Part shown: one piece after another, positions 1-11,303 of the stretch | Layout: each line of letters begins with the position of its first letter | Position numbering within the stretch: the first letter of the stretch is position 1 | NCBI GenBank assembly: GCA_011037195.1 | Contig: JAAEAF010000389.1 | Coordinates: 1-64,000 of the forward strand | Direction of reading: 5' to 3' | Origin: Triatoma infestans | Taxonomy: Eukaryota > Arthropoda > Insecta > Hemiptera > Reduviidae | Length of the DNA: 64,000 nt | Position numbers and translations under genes: made by a program | Notes under the pieces: generated by a model | The model's database searches: none | Seen by the model: only the letters and a program-made list of their open reading frames with translations | Told to the model about the DNA's origin: nothing

Positions 1-757
1 GTTATATTATCCTATAAAATGTTTTGTTATTCCAGTTTATTAAATCATTCTATCTACTACATTCCTGCGTAGAGCCCCAAGGGGCAAGGTCATACGTATT
101 TTCTCGGACAGTCAGGCCGCACTGAAAGCCCTAGAGACTTACAGATCTACCTCATCCCTGAAAGAATGTCGTGAGGCATTGGTGAGACTCTCCAGGCACA
201 ACAAAGTAGAGCTCTATGGGTGCCTGGACATTAAGGGGTTGAGGGTAATGAGACAGCTGATCAACTGGCCAGGAACGGGGCTAGCACTCCGTTCATTGGT
301 CCAGAGCCGGTCCTGGGGATAACTGGCGGAGCAATTCGTGTAGCGATTAGAGAGTGGTGTCGCAGTAAGCATGAAGAGCTCTGGAGGGAGAGCCCGGGTA
401 TTATACTCAGTAAAAGGATAATGCCAGGACTGTGTAAACGAAGGAGCCAGATTTCTCTAGTGACGGGACTATTTATGGGTAATGGTAGATTCAGGAAACA
501 TCTGTACAAGGTAGCCGAGAGGCACCCTTGTGCAGATTATGTCAGGAAGAGGAGAAACGACCCCCCACCTGTTGTTTGATTGCGTTGCAATAATTAAATT
601 GAGGTATGAGACCTTTGATACGTTGCGACCTGAGGAGAAGGTAGCTCAAACTTCTTAAACAGGGAGGGTTTGTCTACTAGGAACTATCGGGGATGGCACA
701 ATAAGCCTCTGTTGGCCCACTGGTAATAAAATAGGAGGTTGGTAATAATAATAATAA
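1..757 (+). pseudogene. Non-LTR retrotransposon (LINE) remnant: RNase H domain and C-terminal tail
   Basis: From about 86 the plus strand reads KVIRIFSDSQAA, matching the first catalytic Asp region of the RNase H domain of R1/Jockey-like non-LTR elements. After a one-base frameshift near 215 the frame reads WVPGH, a stop, then GNETADQLA and FIGPEPVLGI, as expected for the second half of that domain. After another frameshift near 530 ETTPHLLFDC gives the His and last Cys of the usual C-terminal zinc knuckle. At least two frameshifts and one internal stop show it is dead. The reverse transcriptase would lie left of the window. The copy appears to end in an AATAAT-rich tail just before a family A repeat. 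Confidence 0.8.
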
Positions 758-760
758 AAA

Positions 761-2376
761 TCTGGTGTGACACACTCACACAACTTTCTCTTACTCCAGT
801 TATCAAAATTATAATTGACAAATTTTATAGTTTGTGTACCAAATTAATTCAAATACGACGAAAACTGAAAAAACCGTTCAGTAAAAGCCCACTTCCGGTT
901 AACTAATTTTCTTGAAACTCTGAATTTTGGTCATCCATTTATTTCTAATTAATTTTGTTTGGATGATAGAATTATTGTATAATCAACTATGATCGCACTT
1001 AAGAGAAAAACATAACCCCCACCCCTCCCCTAAAAGTGCCATTAAATGAATTTTCCCTAGAGAAATGTTTTAAATAAAAGTTGTAGCTCTTTGTATGAGT
1101 AGTTAATATATGAAGTTTAAAGAAAATCGTCGCAGCCATTTTTGTGGAAAATCGCGAAAAAGTGAAAAAAATCATTTAGTAAAGTGGTAAAGTAAACGCA
1201 CTTCCGGTTATCCGATTTTTATCAAACTCGGAATTTTAAAACATATTCAATTCTAATTAACATTATTTAGGATTGTTAGAATTGTTTTAATACCTGAAAT
1301 TAGGCACTTTAGATGCAACCTAACCCCCAGCTCTCCCCCGCATAAGTGCATTAAAATGAATTTTCCCCCAGAGAAATTTCAAATAAAAGTTGTACTCGTG
1401 TAGTGTATGTTTGCATATACCAAGTTTACAACAAGAAATCGTTGGAGCCATTTTTGAAAAAATTGCAAAAGAGTAACAAACCAATTAATAAAGTGGTACG
1501 TTCCGGTTGAGGAAATTTGACAGTGACCCCACTGTGATACGTAAGACGAAATACAGTTGCATCAACTTTGTTTCTATTCTATTTCTAATTCTACGGTTTT
1601 TTTTCGTTTTTTGGTTATGCTTTCCCATACATACAGCACGACCAGCCAGACCATTTCTAAAACCACTTTTTGACTCAGGGGACCTCAAAACGAATATTTC
1701 CGGTGAAAACTCGATATCCAAAATTTTGACTTCCGGTCAATCGATTTTCTTCAAACTCGGGAGATTTTGGCAATACATTTAAGTTTTATTAATATTGTAT
1801 AAACAATAGGATCGTATAACATATGGAAATGGCACGTTACGGAAAAACCTAAATTGATCCCCCTCCCCTAACCCGGAAAAATGTTTTTAAGAAAATCATT
1901 GGAGCCGTTTTTCGAGAAAATCCAATCAGCTAGCTTGTAATTTCCGGTTGATCGATTTTCAATGTTTGGAATTTTGGCAACACATTTATTTCTTATTATT
2001 ATTACGTAGATGGTAGGGTCATATATTATCAATTAAAATAGCACTTTAGAGAAATGAATAACCCCACTTCTTCCGTAAAACCCTCCTTAAATGAGTTTTT
2101 CCAGAGTCATTTAAAAAAAAAAAAAAAAATTTAGCTTCAGTATCCATTCAGTAAAGTTGAACTTCTGGTAGATTGATTTTGACCAAAACCTTATTGTCAG
2201 GTCTCCTAGTTATGCTGATCACTCACATACACACAAACTTCTTAAAACCACTTTTTTTCTGACTCAGTGGATCTTAGCAAATGTTTTCCTATGAAAACTC
2301 ATTTCCAAAAAGTTGACACAATTGCAATAGGTACTTATTCTTACAGCAAGCAGTAACAGAAAGTAAATGAGTAAAG
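761..2376 (+). repeat. Family A repeat copy A1 (long variant)
   Basis: The copy begins with TCTGGTGTGA after an A-run, then CTTTCTCTTACTCC, and contains repeated blocks starting with ACTTCCGGTT at about 889, 1199, 1500, 1728, 1942 and 2160. Each block has the same order of motifs: ACCCCTCCCC, AAATGTTTTAAATAAAAG and GGAGCC. A typical copy has three blocks, so this one is expanded. The end module (GACTCAGGGGACCTCAAAAC) occurs near 1675 and again, degraded, near 2260. The terminal hairpin near 2330-2376 is eroded. Short ORFs inside are not genes. Confidence 0.8.
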
Positions 2377-3728
2377 TCAAGTAATACCTATTTTACGGGC
2401 TGGCTAATTGTCCAACTGCCGTTCATTTGCCATGAAGAAGGAAGGTACTTACAAACATACTTTACTCTATAACAACATATTAATAATCATATAAAATCCA
2501 GGGCCTAGAACAGGAAATCGTATCCCCCTAGTGCTGCACTACAACGCAACATAGCATATCTAACCATTCTGCTATCAGTGAATAATACTCTTTTCAAGCC
2601 ATATTAATTACAAATATTATAACCAAATTAAATTTTATACTCATAGGCTGGCCGTAAAGTATTAGCGTGTTAGTATGCGTGAGTGTCTGTTTTTGTATGT
2701 GTAGAAGATAGATAAATGGTAAATGTTACTACCAGCCAAAAGTAGTGGTGGCGTGGCCAAGGGGGCGCCTAGTCCTAGATGGCAGTCCCCCGGAGTAGCG
2801 TCCCCAAACCCCACGGCACTCTTGGAGGGGCGTACAAAACATCGATTCAACTCCCTTCTCCGCGCCAGTTGGCTCCTAGCTCCTAGTCGGTGGTTATGTA
2901 CAGTGTGTATTACAGTGTGTGGTCTTCGTGTAAGAACGTTTATATATTTCTGTTTGTCGTTCATATTCACCACAGTCAGCTGTTTTTTTTATTAATTTTT
3001 TAACGTGGGGGGAGGGGGGAAAGGATAAATAGAGGAAAAAATATTAAAAGTCCTATCCTATTTATTCTGTTTATTTTCCAAAAATTATTGTGGGGTATGC
3101 TTTGAATTTCTTTTTTTAATTTGCCAGAATAATATTTACTTTTAATGTGTATAGTTAATTTAATTTACAAAGTAATAATTATAAAAACACATTATTATTA
3201 AGAGGTCAAGTTATACGCTAATTATTATGTTTACGCAAGCTTGCTGGCCAATGTTGTTTATAACTTTTACTGGGCATATTTGAGAGTATGACAATTTTTG
3301 GTTTGATTAAATATAAATTTAATTTAGGAATATGACTAGCTTTAAATTAATGAAATTTTCGGTTTTACAAAATGTGTTTTATTAGATTTTCTTTTTCATT
3401 TGAAAAAAACTGAATTGATTATTGTTTATTAAATGATTAATCTTTCATAAGCTACATTGAGGAGGCATTGGATCCTTAGGATTAACCCCTCCCTACTACA
3501 TACAGTATATACACCTGTATCATTCCAGTTTTATTGAGTTTGAATTTAATCGTAAAACCCATAAACAAATAATATAAAAAAATTATATTTCATTCGCCTT
3601 TTTAAACAAAACCATTAAAAAATCCTGATTTCCATTTGATTTGTAGTCTGGGAGATTGATTGATTTGAAATTTAGTGGGGAAATATGCACCTTTGAAGTG
3701 AAATATCTGTTCTCTCTCACTCATACAC

Positions 3729-3769
<41 letters not shown>

Positions 3770-4031
3770 GATTGGTTACCTTTGCTTGTTTTTAATTACT
3801 TTTATTAATATATAAACTTCAAAGAACACAATTTTCTTTATGTAAATAATACGTATGAGGGATAAAAAAATCATAACTATTAATCAGTGTTATATAGGGA
3901 AATAAAAACTAGATTTACGCTAGATCATGGTAAGAAAAAAATCTTCATATTCTAACAGGGCGTGGGGCTGGGGATAAGGAGCAACTTATAAACAGTCTTA
4001 TTTGAAAAGTTCAAAAAAATAAATATATATA
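2377..4031. other. No gene recognised; GC-rich island and (AC)n tract
   Basis: Mostly AT-rich unique-looking DNA. A clearly GC-richer stretch lies at about 2735-2960 and is open in both directions for 90-103 codons, but I recognise no domain in either translation. A G-rich tract follows at 3006-3020. A dinucleotide microsatellite lies near 3725. Confidence 0.5.
3725..3751. repeat. (AC)n microsatellite
   Basis: About 13 uninterrupted AC units followed by a short TA run. Confidence 0.95.
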
Positions 4032-4112
4032 TCTGGTGTGATAGTACTTTCTCTTGTTGACAATTTATATAGTTACAATTGGCAATCTTTCAATTTTTAT
4101 ATTATAAGTATT
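4032..4112 (+). repeat. Family A 5' end fragment
   Basis: ATCTGGTGTGATAG and CTTTCTCTTGTTGACAAT match the first bases of family A, after which similarity fades. A weaker internal fragment with the motif CATTTCCGGTTAAAACTC lies at about 4430-4700. Confidence 0.55.
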
Positions 4113-4772
4113 TAAAACTTCAATCTAAACCTTTTTTTGAGGGAAGCGTGACCTTGATTTTATATCTATATATATAACATAAATGATGACGTAAAATAAA
4201 TTAAACATTTATTTTAGAAACAAACTGATAATAAGAAATAAAAGGCAAATAAAATGAATTAAATAAAATGTTCCACCCTAGTGGTGTTGAACGAGAATAT
4301 TAGATATGGTATTTTAGAGGGAAACCTTCTGTCTCATCTCCCAAGAACTCTTCAGAAATAAATGATTCTGAAAAACTAAATGAAATGAAATAAATGATGA
4401 AAACAAATGTGATAGTTTTTTATATGTTTATTAAGTATACGAATTTTTTAAGGAAAATCTTAAGGATTTTCTTCGAAAAAATTGGTAGAATTGAAAAAAA
4501 AAACCATTCAGTAGCGTAGTATTTTTCAGATTTATTTAGTTCACATAAATATTCACACACTAAAAAAAGAGAAACACAAAACTATTTATTGAAACAGTTT
4601 TTTTCGTGCTCGAGACTATGATTCTGAAATTGCATTTCCGGTTAAAACTCAATTTTGGAAATGTCATTGTATCGCTTTCCCTCACTTCACAAAGCAATAA
4701 GATTTTAATAGTTATATACTGCATATATGGCAGCGGCAATCCGCAATACACATAAGTCCAGAAGTTTTAGAA

Positions 4773-4959
4773 TTTTTTTTTTTTTAAGGCGCGTCATGGT
4801 CATTGGCGCCCGGAACCTTCTCAATACACTGTCGATCACCGGGCAGTGAGCTGTAGAGGCTTCTAGGAAGAGAAAATCTAAAGACAGCTCAGCTGGACTC
4901 AAACCTGGGACCTCCGCGTGAGAGTCCAACGCGCTACCACTGAACTAATCCCTTCCTTT
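4773..4959 (-). repeat. tRNA-derived SINE, copy S1
   Basis: On the minus strand it starts GGAAGGGATTAGTTCAGTGG (tRNA A box) with a B-box-like GGTTTGAGTCC about 40 bases later, then a body ending GGCGCGCCTT-like and an A-run (seen as T-run at 4777-4790 on the plus strand). The tRNA-like head, the body shared with the copies at 8.1, 37.5 and 60.2 kb, and the A-rich tail define a SINE family. Confidence 0.85.
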
Positions 4960-5063
4960 TAGAAAGCTGTTTTACTTTTTAGAAACTTTTTATTATTGAA
5001 AAATCGTTGTCATAAAACATCTCGTAATCAGACATTTTGAATATTATATATGTATATATAAAA

Positions 5064-6066
5064 TCTGGTGTAATACTCTCTCACACAATTTCTCTTATCC
5101 CAGTTTTCAAAATTATAATTAACAAATTTTATAGTTTGTGTATCAAATTTGAAAAAATTCGTTGGAGTTCGTAGAAAACTGAAAAAAAAAAAATGTTCAG
5201 TAAAAGCGCACTTCCGGTTTCTTGAAATTTTCTTGAAACTCGGAAGCGTCATCAATTTATTTGTAATTTAACTTTGGATGGTAGAATTGTTTATAATCAA
5301 CTATGATAGCGCTAGAGAAAATCATAACCCTACCCCTCCCCCAAAAAGTCCTCTTAAATGACTTCTTTTACAGAAATGTTTCAAATAAAAGTTGTAGCTC
5401 TTTTTTATATGTGTAGTTCACATTGAAAGTTTAAAGATAATCGTTGGAGCCGTTTTACGAGAAAACACCAGAAAACTGAAAAATATATTTCAGAAAAAAC
5501 GCACTTTCGGTCATCCGATTTTTTTTTAAACTCGGAATTTCTGCAACGTATTTAATTCTAATTAATATTATTTAGATGACAGAATTGTATAGTAAATTAA
5601 AATAGCCCTTTAGAGGTAAAACATAACCCCACCCCCTCCCCAAAAGTGCCCGTAAAATGAATTTTTCCGGAGAAATGTTTTAAATAAAAGTTGTAGATCT
5701 TTGTATGTATGGCTGATATACTAAATTTGAAGAAATTCGTCTGAGCTATTTTTGAGAAAATCGCAAAAAATTAAAAAAAAAAAAACTAGTAAAGTGGTAC
5801 TTCCGGTTGAGGAATTTTTACAGATAACGTACTGTTAGATCCCATGGTAATATGTAAATGGGATATCAAGTTTGAACGTTCTACGATTTTTCGTTTTTGA
5901 GCTATGCTGTTCAGACACATACACACACACACGCTCACAGACCATTTTCTAAAAACCATTTTTTTGGACTCAGGGGACCTCAAAACGGATATTTCCGGTG
6001 AAAACTTGTATCGAAAATTTGATACAATTACAATACTTCCTCTTACTAGGAGTAAAGAGAAAGTAA
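5064..6066 (+). repeat. Family A repeat copy A2
   Basis: Starts TCTGGTGTAATAC, followed by CACAATTTCTCTTATCCCAG. ACTTCCGGTT-type block starts are seen at about 5210, 5502 and 5796, a period of about 293 bp. It ends with an imperfect hairpin of the form TACTTCCTCTTACT-AGG-AGTAAAGAGAAAGTA. The 113-codon minus-strand ORF at 5786-6127 crosses its end and has no recognisable domain. Confidence 0.85.
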
Positions 6067-8122
6067 TACGTATATGAAATTGATTGATTTGTTGATCACA
6101 TTTTAAAAATAGAAGTATGACGATCAATTTGAACCTAATGTTGTAAAATATTTATTATATTAAGGCTGACTTAGGCCTGCTTTAATCATTTAAGAAGAAA
6201 ATTTGTTGACCTTCAAAATGTGACCTCATTTTATTATTTATAACTTTCCAATTTTTCATAAAATCTTTGATGGTGGTATGGATTGTTATAGTCATTTGTT
6301 TCGTTTGTTTAGAAATTTTGATCTTTTAAAATTTCTGCCAGAATATCTATTGTAGCATTTTTTTTTTAATGAAAAAAAAAACTGCCTCCCTTTACTGTTA
6401 TAATAAATATGATTATTATAGAAGAAAAGGTTATAAATTCGTAAATTATTTCTAAGTATTTCCTAATTTAATGTGAAGGCATGTTATTATAAAACAGAAA
6501 GAGAATAATATTCGCCTTTTGAAAGTAAATATTAATTTTATATTGCATAGACTTAGATTTGAGAAGATATAGCTATAAAGCCAAATCCATTTCACTTTAT
6601 TGTGGCTTCCTTGGTGACCGTGTTTATGTATAGAATGTAGTTTGTACTATGTGTAAGTGTGGTCGTGCTGAGCTGTGATATCCAGAGCCTCTGTGGGTTT
6701 TGTCTCTATTGATATCCAGGCATATTGGCGATGCCAACCATAAATTTAGTCCATGTTGTTAACTGGAATACCCACCATCGGTACGCCAAAGATCCTTAAA
6801 GAACAGACTAATCCACTTCCCCCCAAACGCACTTATCTTTATAGCACTTATCTTGTCTTCAAGTCCTGATTTCGGCCGGCTTTATTCAATTATAAGAAAA
6901 CTGACCCTGATAATATGAGCTTGCGAATTTTCCTTGGGTTATAAACTGTATGCAAATGAAAGTCCATTTTATTAGATATTATTACTTTCACTTCCTGATA
7001 AAGAAGTAAACATTATGATTATATGATTGTATTATGGTTGTTCAAATAAGTTTTCACAGATAGTGAATTTTATGGCGTCCCTTGTGTCCGGAAATGATTT
7101 TTCCAGAAATTGGTCTGTCCATTATAGCTGTTTTAAAAATTCATTGAACAAAAAAGAAATAAATGTATGATAATTCGATCTGAGATTCTATTTTGGCTTT
7201 TACCAAAATGACACAAATTTTTAATTAACATTAAATCATCCGGAAGTCCATTATATCATCAAATTAGGTCATTTCATTGAGGTCAAATTAATTTGGCACA
7301 ATAAGCTTTTGATAGCTGCGGTGCCGGGGTATAGCCTACCCGAAATTGGAGGTCAAATTTGTGAGAAATGCATTAAGAAAAATCGTTTTGAGTATTTCAG
7401 TTAAATATATATATTTTTTACCTTTTATTCCCATTACATGAAGGGTTTTATTTAATTATCAAATCTTTAAAGTATTTTAAACATTTTAGATATGTTTAAA
7501 AATGGTTTTCTAATTAACATACAAACAAAAACAAGGATTTATGTAAGTTTTTTGTTTTTAAAAAAGTACTGGTTAGCCTTATATATAATTAAACAAGGAA
7601 ATTCGTCATTTACCAAAGTCTCAAGGGTAAAAGATAAGAAAAACTCGCCTCCACTCTGTTAATAAAAATAGATTTCTACAAACAAACAAACAAATATTAC
7701 AAGCAATTAATGGTGGTTGAAAATAATATAAATAATAATAAGTCTGTTTTCTTTTTTGCTTTTTTTTTTTTTTTTTTTTTTTAAAGTAACCATACTTAAT
7801 TTGTTTTAACAAACAAGATATGTGGAAATACGGCCGAATTTCTCTCTCATCTCTTTTTTATTAACAAATCTTATTTACTATAGTTACATTCATTTAATTT
7901 TTTTTAATATTATTCACCAATAGATGGAACTATAAAAATACTAGCTTGAGATTATGGAAGGAATCATAATGTCCTCAACTTTTTCAGAACTCTTAAAATC
8001 AGATTTCTGGAAAACTGTTCCTAATAACATTAACAGGGTAATTAATAAAATTAAATTCATTTGATAAGAAGCATTCTATAAAATTAGCAACACCCAACCA
8101 ATCAGATCAATAATTATATGTA
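6067..8122. other. No gene recognised
   Basis: AT-rich DNA. The part at 6600-6860 is somewhat richer in GC and repeats GATATCCAG at about 6679 and 6712, which looks like decayed transposon sequence I cannot name. A T-run at about 7759-7782 gives a lysine-rich minus-strand ORF that is not a gene. Confidence 0.4.
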
Positions 8123-8345
8123 GGGAAGGAATTAGCTCAGTGGTTAACGTGTTGGACTCCCACGCGGAGGTCACGGGTTCGAGTCCAGTGCTACCCTTAG
8201 ATTTTTTCTTCCTAGGAGCCTCTACAGCTCGCTGTTCAGTGATGGACAGTGTTACCTGTAGCGAGAGAAGGCCGGCAGTGCACTGAGAAGGCTCCTGGCG
8301 TCAATGGCCAGAGATGTTGACGCGCCTTAAATTAAAAATAATAAT
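8123..8345 (+). repeat. tRNA-derived SINE, copy S2 (best copy)
   Basis: The head carries an A box in TTAGCTCAGTGGTTAACG and a B box in GGTTCGAGTCC with normal spacing, so it descends from a tRNA gene and could still carry an internal Pol III promoter. The body includes GAAGGCCGGCAGTGCACTGAG and ends GACGCGCCTTAAATT followed by (AAT)n. It is the longest of five copies in the window and serves as the reference for the others. Confidence 0.9.
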
Positions 8346-8969
8346 AATAATTATATGTATATAACAACTTCAATATAAGTGAGTTGGTTTTATTGGAAAA
8401 ATATTGAATCTGAATTCATTACAAAATAACGTACTTCTTGCCATAAAGTGTATCAGAGTTTATGCACGATGAAGATTACATATGGAGTGCAAATAATTTC
8501 TCTCCCCTGTAACCTTCCTAATGATAAGGCTTATAATTCAAATTCAATAAATCTCCCCCCCCCCCTTCTGGTTAATAGATTTTCTTCAAACTTTGGGTAT
8601 TATTCAAACTTTAAATAAACTCTCGTATGACTTACTAATAGATTCTTAAAAAAGTTTTTGTGAATGAAAACAATGGCTGAGTTTTGAAGTCAGATAATAA
8701 ATCCTGTTTGTTGGTTTTGTTTATAAAATTTATATCATTTTTGTCAATCTTTATTCGATTATTTACCCACCGTTTTTATTTCTCATTTTGCTATTCTCTA
8801 ACTAATGTCCAAAGAAAAAATTGTGATTTGCGGTCTTCCGAGACATTACTGGGAAAAATGAATAAGGCAACTTAAGAAATTTGTACATTACACCGAATTA
8901 CGCCAGCGTTTTGTTTAAATGTGTGGGGCTGGATCCTATTACGACCACACTCTGGTATTATACCGCTTC

Positions 8970-9390
8970 AAATGTTACGGTGAGCCACCATCTCAGAAAA
9001 ATGGATGTCTTGGAATTTAAGGCCAAGATCAGATCCTCATGGATTATCAGAGCGCCAAATCAAACAACATGCAGGTCTATGCAAAAATTGGCTTTAAAAT
9101 ACAAAAGATGACCGGTTTTGGAAAAGCATTACAAGCGGTGAAAAGTGTATATTTTGGAAGAGGCCAAACAAACTTAAACATTGGGTACCGCATGACCTTG
9201 TAGTCCAACCAGAGGTTAACCAAGATTGATTCTTGAAAAAAAGTCATACTTTGTTTGGTAGAACTTGAAAAATGATTTACATTTTGACCTTCTTCTCGTC
9301 GGCAGAGCAGTCAAGTCAGAACATTATACTGAATAACTGCATAGAGTTTATCAAGCCTTAAAAGCAAGTTACCCCTTTTTAATGAACCGA
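8970..9390 (+). pseudogene. mariner-type transposase remnant
   Basis: Pieces in several plus-strand frames recall mariner transposases: PNQTTCRSMQKLA (compare the QTTRELA region of the helix-turn-helix domain), KLKHWVPHDL (the family motif WVPHEL/WVPHDL) and AVKSEHYTEQLHRVYQALKA-like residues matching the region after the second catalytic Asp. The pieces occur in the right order but are separated by stops and frameshifts. The WVPHDL motif is the strongest part. I saw no terminal inverted repeats. Confidence 0.5.
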
Positions 9391-9739
9391 TTAAGTTATT
9401 CTGTAACGTGATAACGTTTCCGTTTGTCGTTTATGTCTCAGGTAAACTTAGCAGAGTTTTGGAGGTGTTTGCGTTTTGCTTCACACTGTCTATAAACTCC
9501 CAATGCTGTACCATTTGATTACTGTCTTTTCCTGTTTATGACTCATTTTCACAATGGACTGTACTTTGAAAATTATGAAGCAGTACGATAAATGCAAGGA
9601 GTTTTTCACCTCAAACTAAAGGAATGGCATCGTCACCAAATAGAAATTCTTGCAAAAGTGATAGAAAATCAAGGTTTATTTATGTATTTTGAAAAAAAAG
9701 GTTCATGTAAGCGATCATATATTTATTTTTAAACAAAGA

Positions 9740-9790
9740 TGTTTTTATGCACTAAAGTGTGAGAACATAAACTTGCACAGAGCAAATTTA
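9740..9790. repeat. Fragment of palindromic family B
   Basis: ACTTGCACAGAGCAAATTTAG preceded by GTGAGAACATAA matches the inner part of the family B arms at 10.3 and 56.7 kb. No hammerhead core is kept here. Confidence 0.5.
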
Positions 9791-10280
9791 GTTGATAAAA
9801 TCAAATAGTTTTTTTTCTTCAACGAATTTCTGATAAGAAATTAATTTGAAATATCTGACGATTTTCTGGTCCCCATGCAAGGTTCTCACCTTTAATGTTT
9901 GGCTGGGTTTAAATCCCATGGCGGCTTAAACGGTTTGATCGAGTATTATGAGAAAAAGTGAGGAGGCTAAACTTACCAGTGGACTAAAAGTATCGGGATC
10001 CTGAGCCTTATTAGGCTGTTGCGTCAAAAGGTTTTTATTGTGAATGTACTCCATCAGGACGATCCTTAGAAAAAAATGTTTCAAACGAAAGTGACAAATT
10101 TAGAAAATATTCCAGTTTAAGAGAAGTGGGAAGGGCTGAGACACTTCCAGATTTTCTGAAGATATTCAACCGAATATCAAAATTTAACATTTCGTTCATC
10201 CATACACACATACATACATATACCTTCTCTAAAAACATCTTTTTCTTGTCAGAGATATTTTCCGTGATAGCCTGCTTCTT

Positions 10281-10330
10281 ATTGGGGGTCATCGACCGGT
10301 GTCGGGCGTACGCCCATATCAGGATGCTTT
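10281..10330 (-). ncRNA. Hammerhead-ribozyme-like motif, B1 left arm (decayed)
   Basis: On the minus strand: GCATC, then CTGATA (one base short of CUGANGA), stem II GGGCG/CGCCC, GACA in place of GAAA, then CCGGTC and GATGACC. CATC and GATG can pair as stem I. The lost G8 and changed GAAA should abolish activity. Confidence 0.5.
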
Positions 10331-10457
10331 TTGTCAAACAGTGTAATAACATAGACTTGCACACAGCAAATATTGTTGATACACTCTCAAACTGTATTTG
10401 CAGTATATCAACTGTATTTGCACTGTGCAAGTCTATGTTATTACACTGTTTGACAAA

Positions 10458-10500
10458 AACATCCTGATGATGGGCGAACGCCCAAAACTGGTGGATGACC
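10458..10500 (+). ncRNA. Hammerhead-ribozyme-like motif, B1 right arm (decayed)
   Basis: On the plus strand: ACATC, CTGATGA at 10464-10470 (perfect CUGANGA), one extra T, stem II GGGCG/CGCCC, AAAA in place of GAAA, CTGGTG, then GATGACC, which pairs with CATC as stem I. The G12 change and G at the cleavage position predict an inactive copy. Confidence 0.5.
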
Positions 10501-11303
10501 ACAAAAAGAAGCAGCCTATCACGGAAAATGTCTCTGATGCTTTCTTTCCACCTCTTCGGAACCAACCACAACAATCTTTTTCTTACTTAAAAGACTAACT
10601 TAGGGATTTCTGTAGATATTGTAAATTTAATTTTATAGAAGGTTATAGTATTAAAAAAAAACATTTTGTGAATTACATTGACCAACTTTGAGAGCCATCG
10701 TTTAAAGCACTAATACAGTCGTAAGACTCTGTTGTGGCCTACCATTTATAAGTAGGAGTCCAGTTCCCACAGTAAGGGTGAACAACTGTTCCCCAATGTA
10801 GAATATATCTATCATTTAATAAATTTAAGTTTAATAATTATTTTATCAATGTTTTATACACAGCTCATTCATGTGGTCAAAATTTAACAAGTAATTATTA
10901 CATACAAAATTTAATTGGTGTAAAGAATAAAGTGTTTTTTAGAAACAGCATAGCTCAAAAACAAAAAATCGCAGCAAGTTCAGAATTGACATTCTATGTA
11001 GTATCACCATAGGCTTTTACTTTTAATAACAAAAAATAAATGGCTAATTATAGATAAATAGATAAATGGTTGGATATATCCATATAATGCTGAATATGAG
11101 CGTGTTTACTAGCGACTAAACGTAAGTTCAACCACTATTTTTACTGAATAGTTAGCAGAAATTTTAATATTTCAGTCAATTACTGGCAAGTTTTGCCTTT
11201 TGCGACATAAATTACTCTTTATGTTCGATTGTTTTATGTAGTGTAATTTTTTTTGTAAACAAAAAAAAATATTTCTTAAAAATAATGAATAGGAAATAAA
11301 AAA

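Larger units (their letters stand above)
10249..10537. repeat. Palindromic (foldback) repeat B1
   Basis: Two inverted arms of about 120-130 bp face each other around 10390-10410: TCAGAGATATTTTCCGTGATAG at the left edge returns as CTATCACGGAAAATGTCTCTGA at the right edge, and GTGTAATAACATAGACTTGC returns inverted near 10430. Each arm carries one hammerhead-like core. The 179- and 113-codon ORFs crossing it arise from the palindrome and are not genes. Confidence 0.85.

Noticed and set aside
1485..1782. Overlapping ORFs on both strands near 1.5-1.8 kb
   Set aside because: Inside the end module of family A, which is repeated elsewhere with different frames.
7621..7812. Lysine-rich ORF
   Set aside because: Encoded by a long T-run.
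8123..8200. Possible functional tRNA gene
   Set aside because: Has A and B boxes, but the acceptor and anticodon arms do not fold into a proper cloverleaf and the head continues into a SINE body present in five copies.
10035..10598. ORFs of 179, 113 and 66 codons on both strands
   Set aside because: They run through the B1 palindrome and share its sequence; no domain, and the arms encode the same residues in inverse copies.
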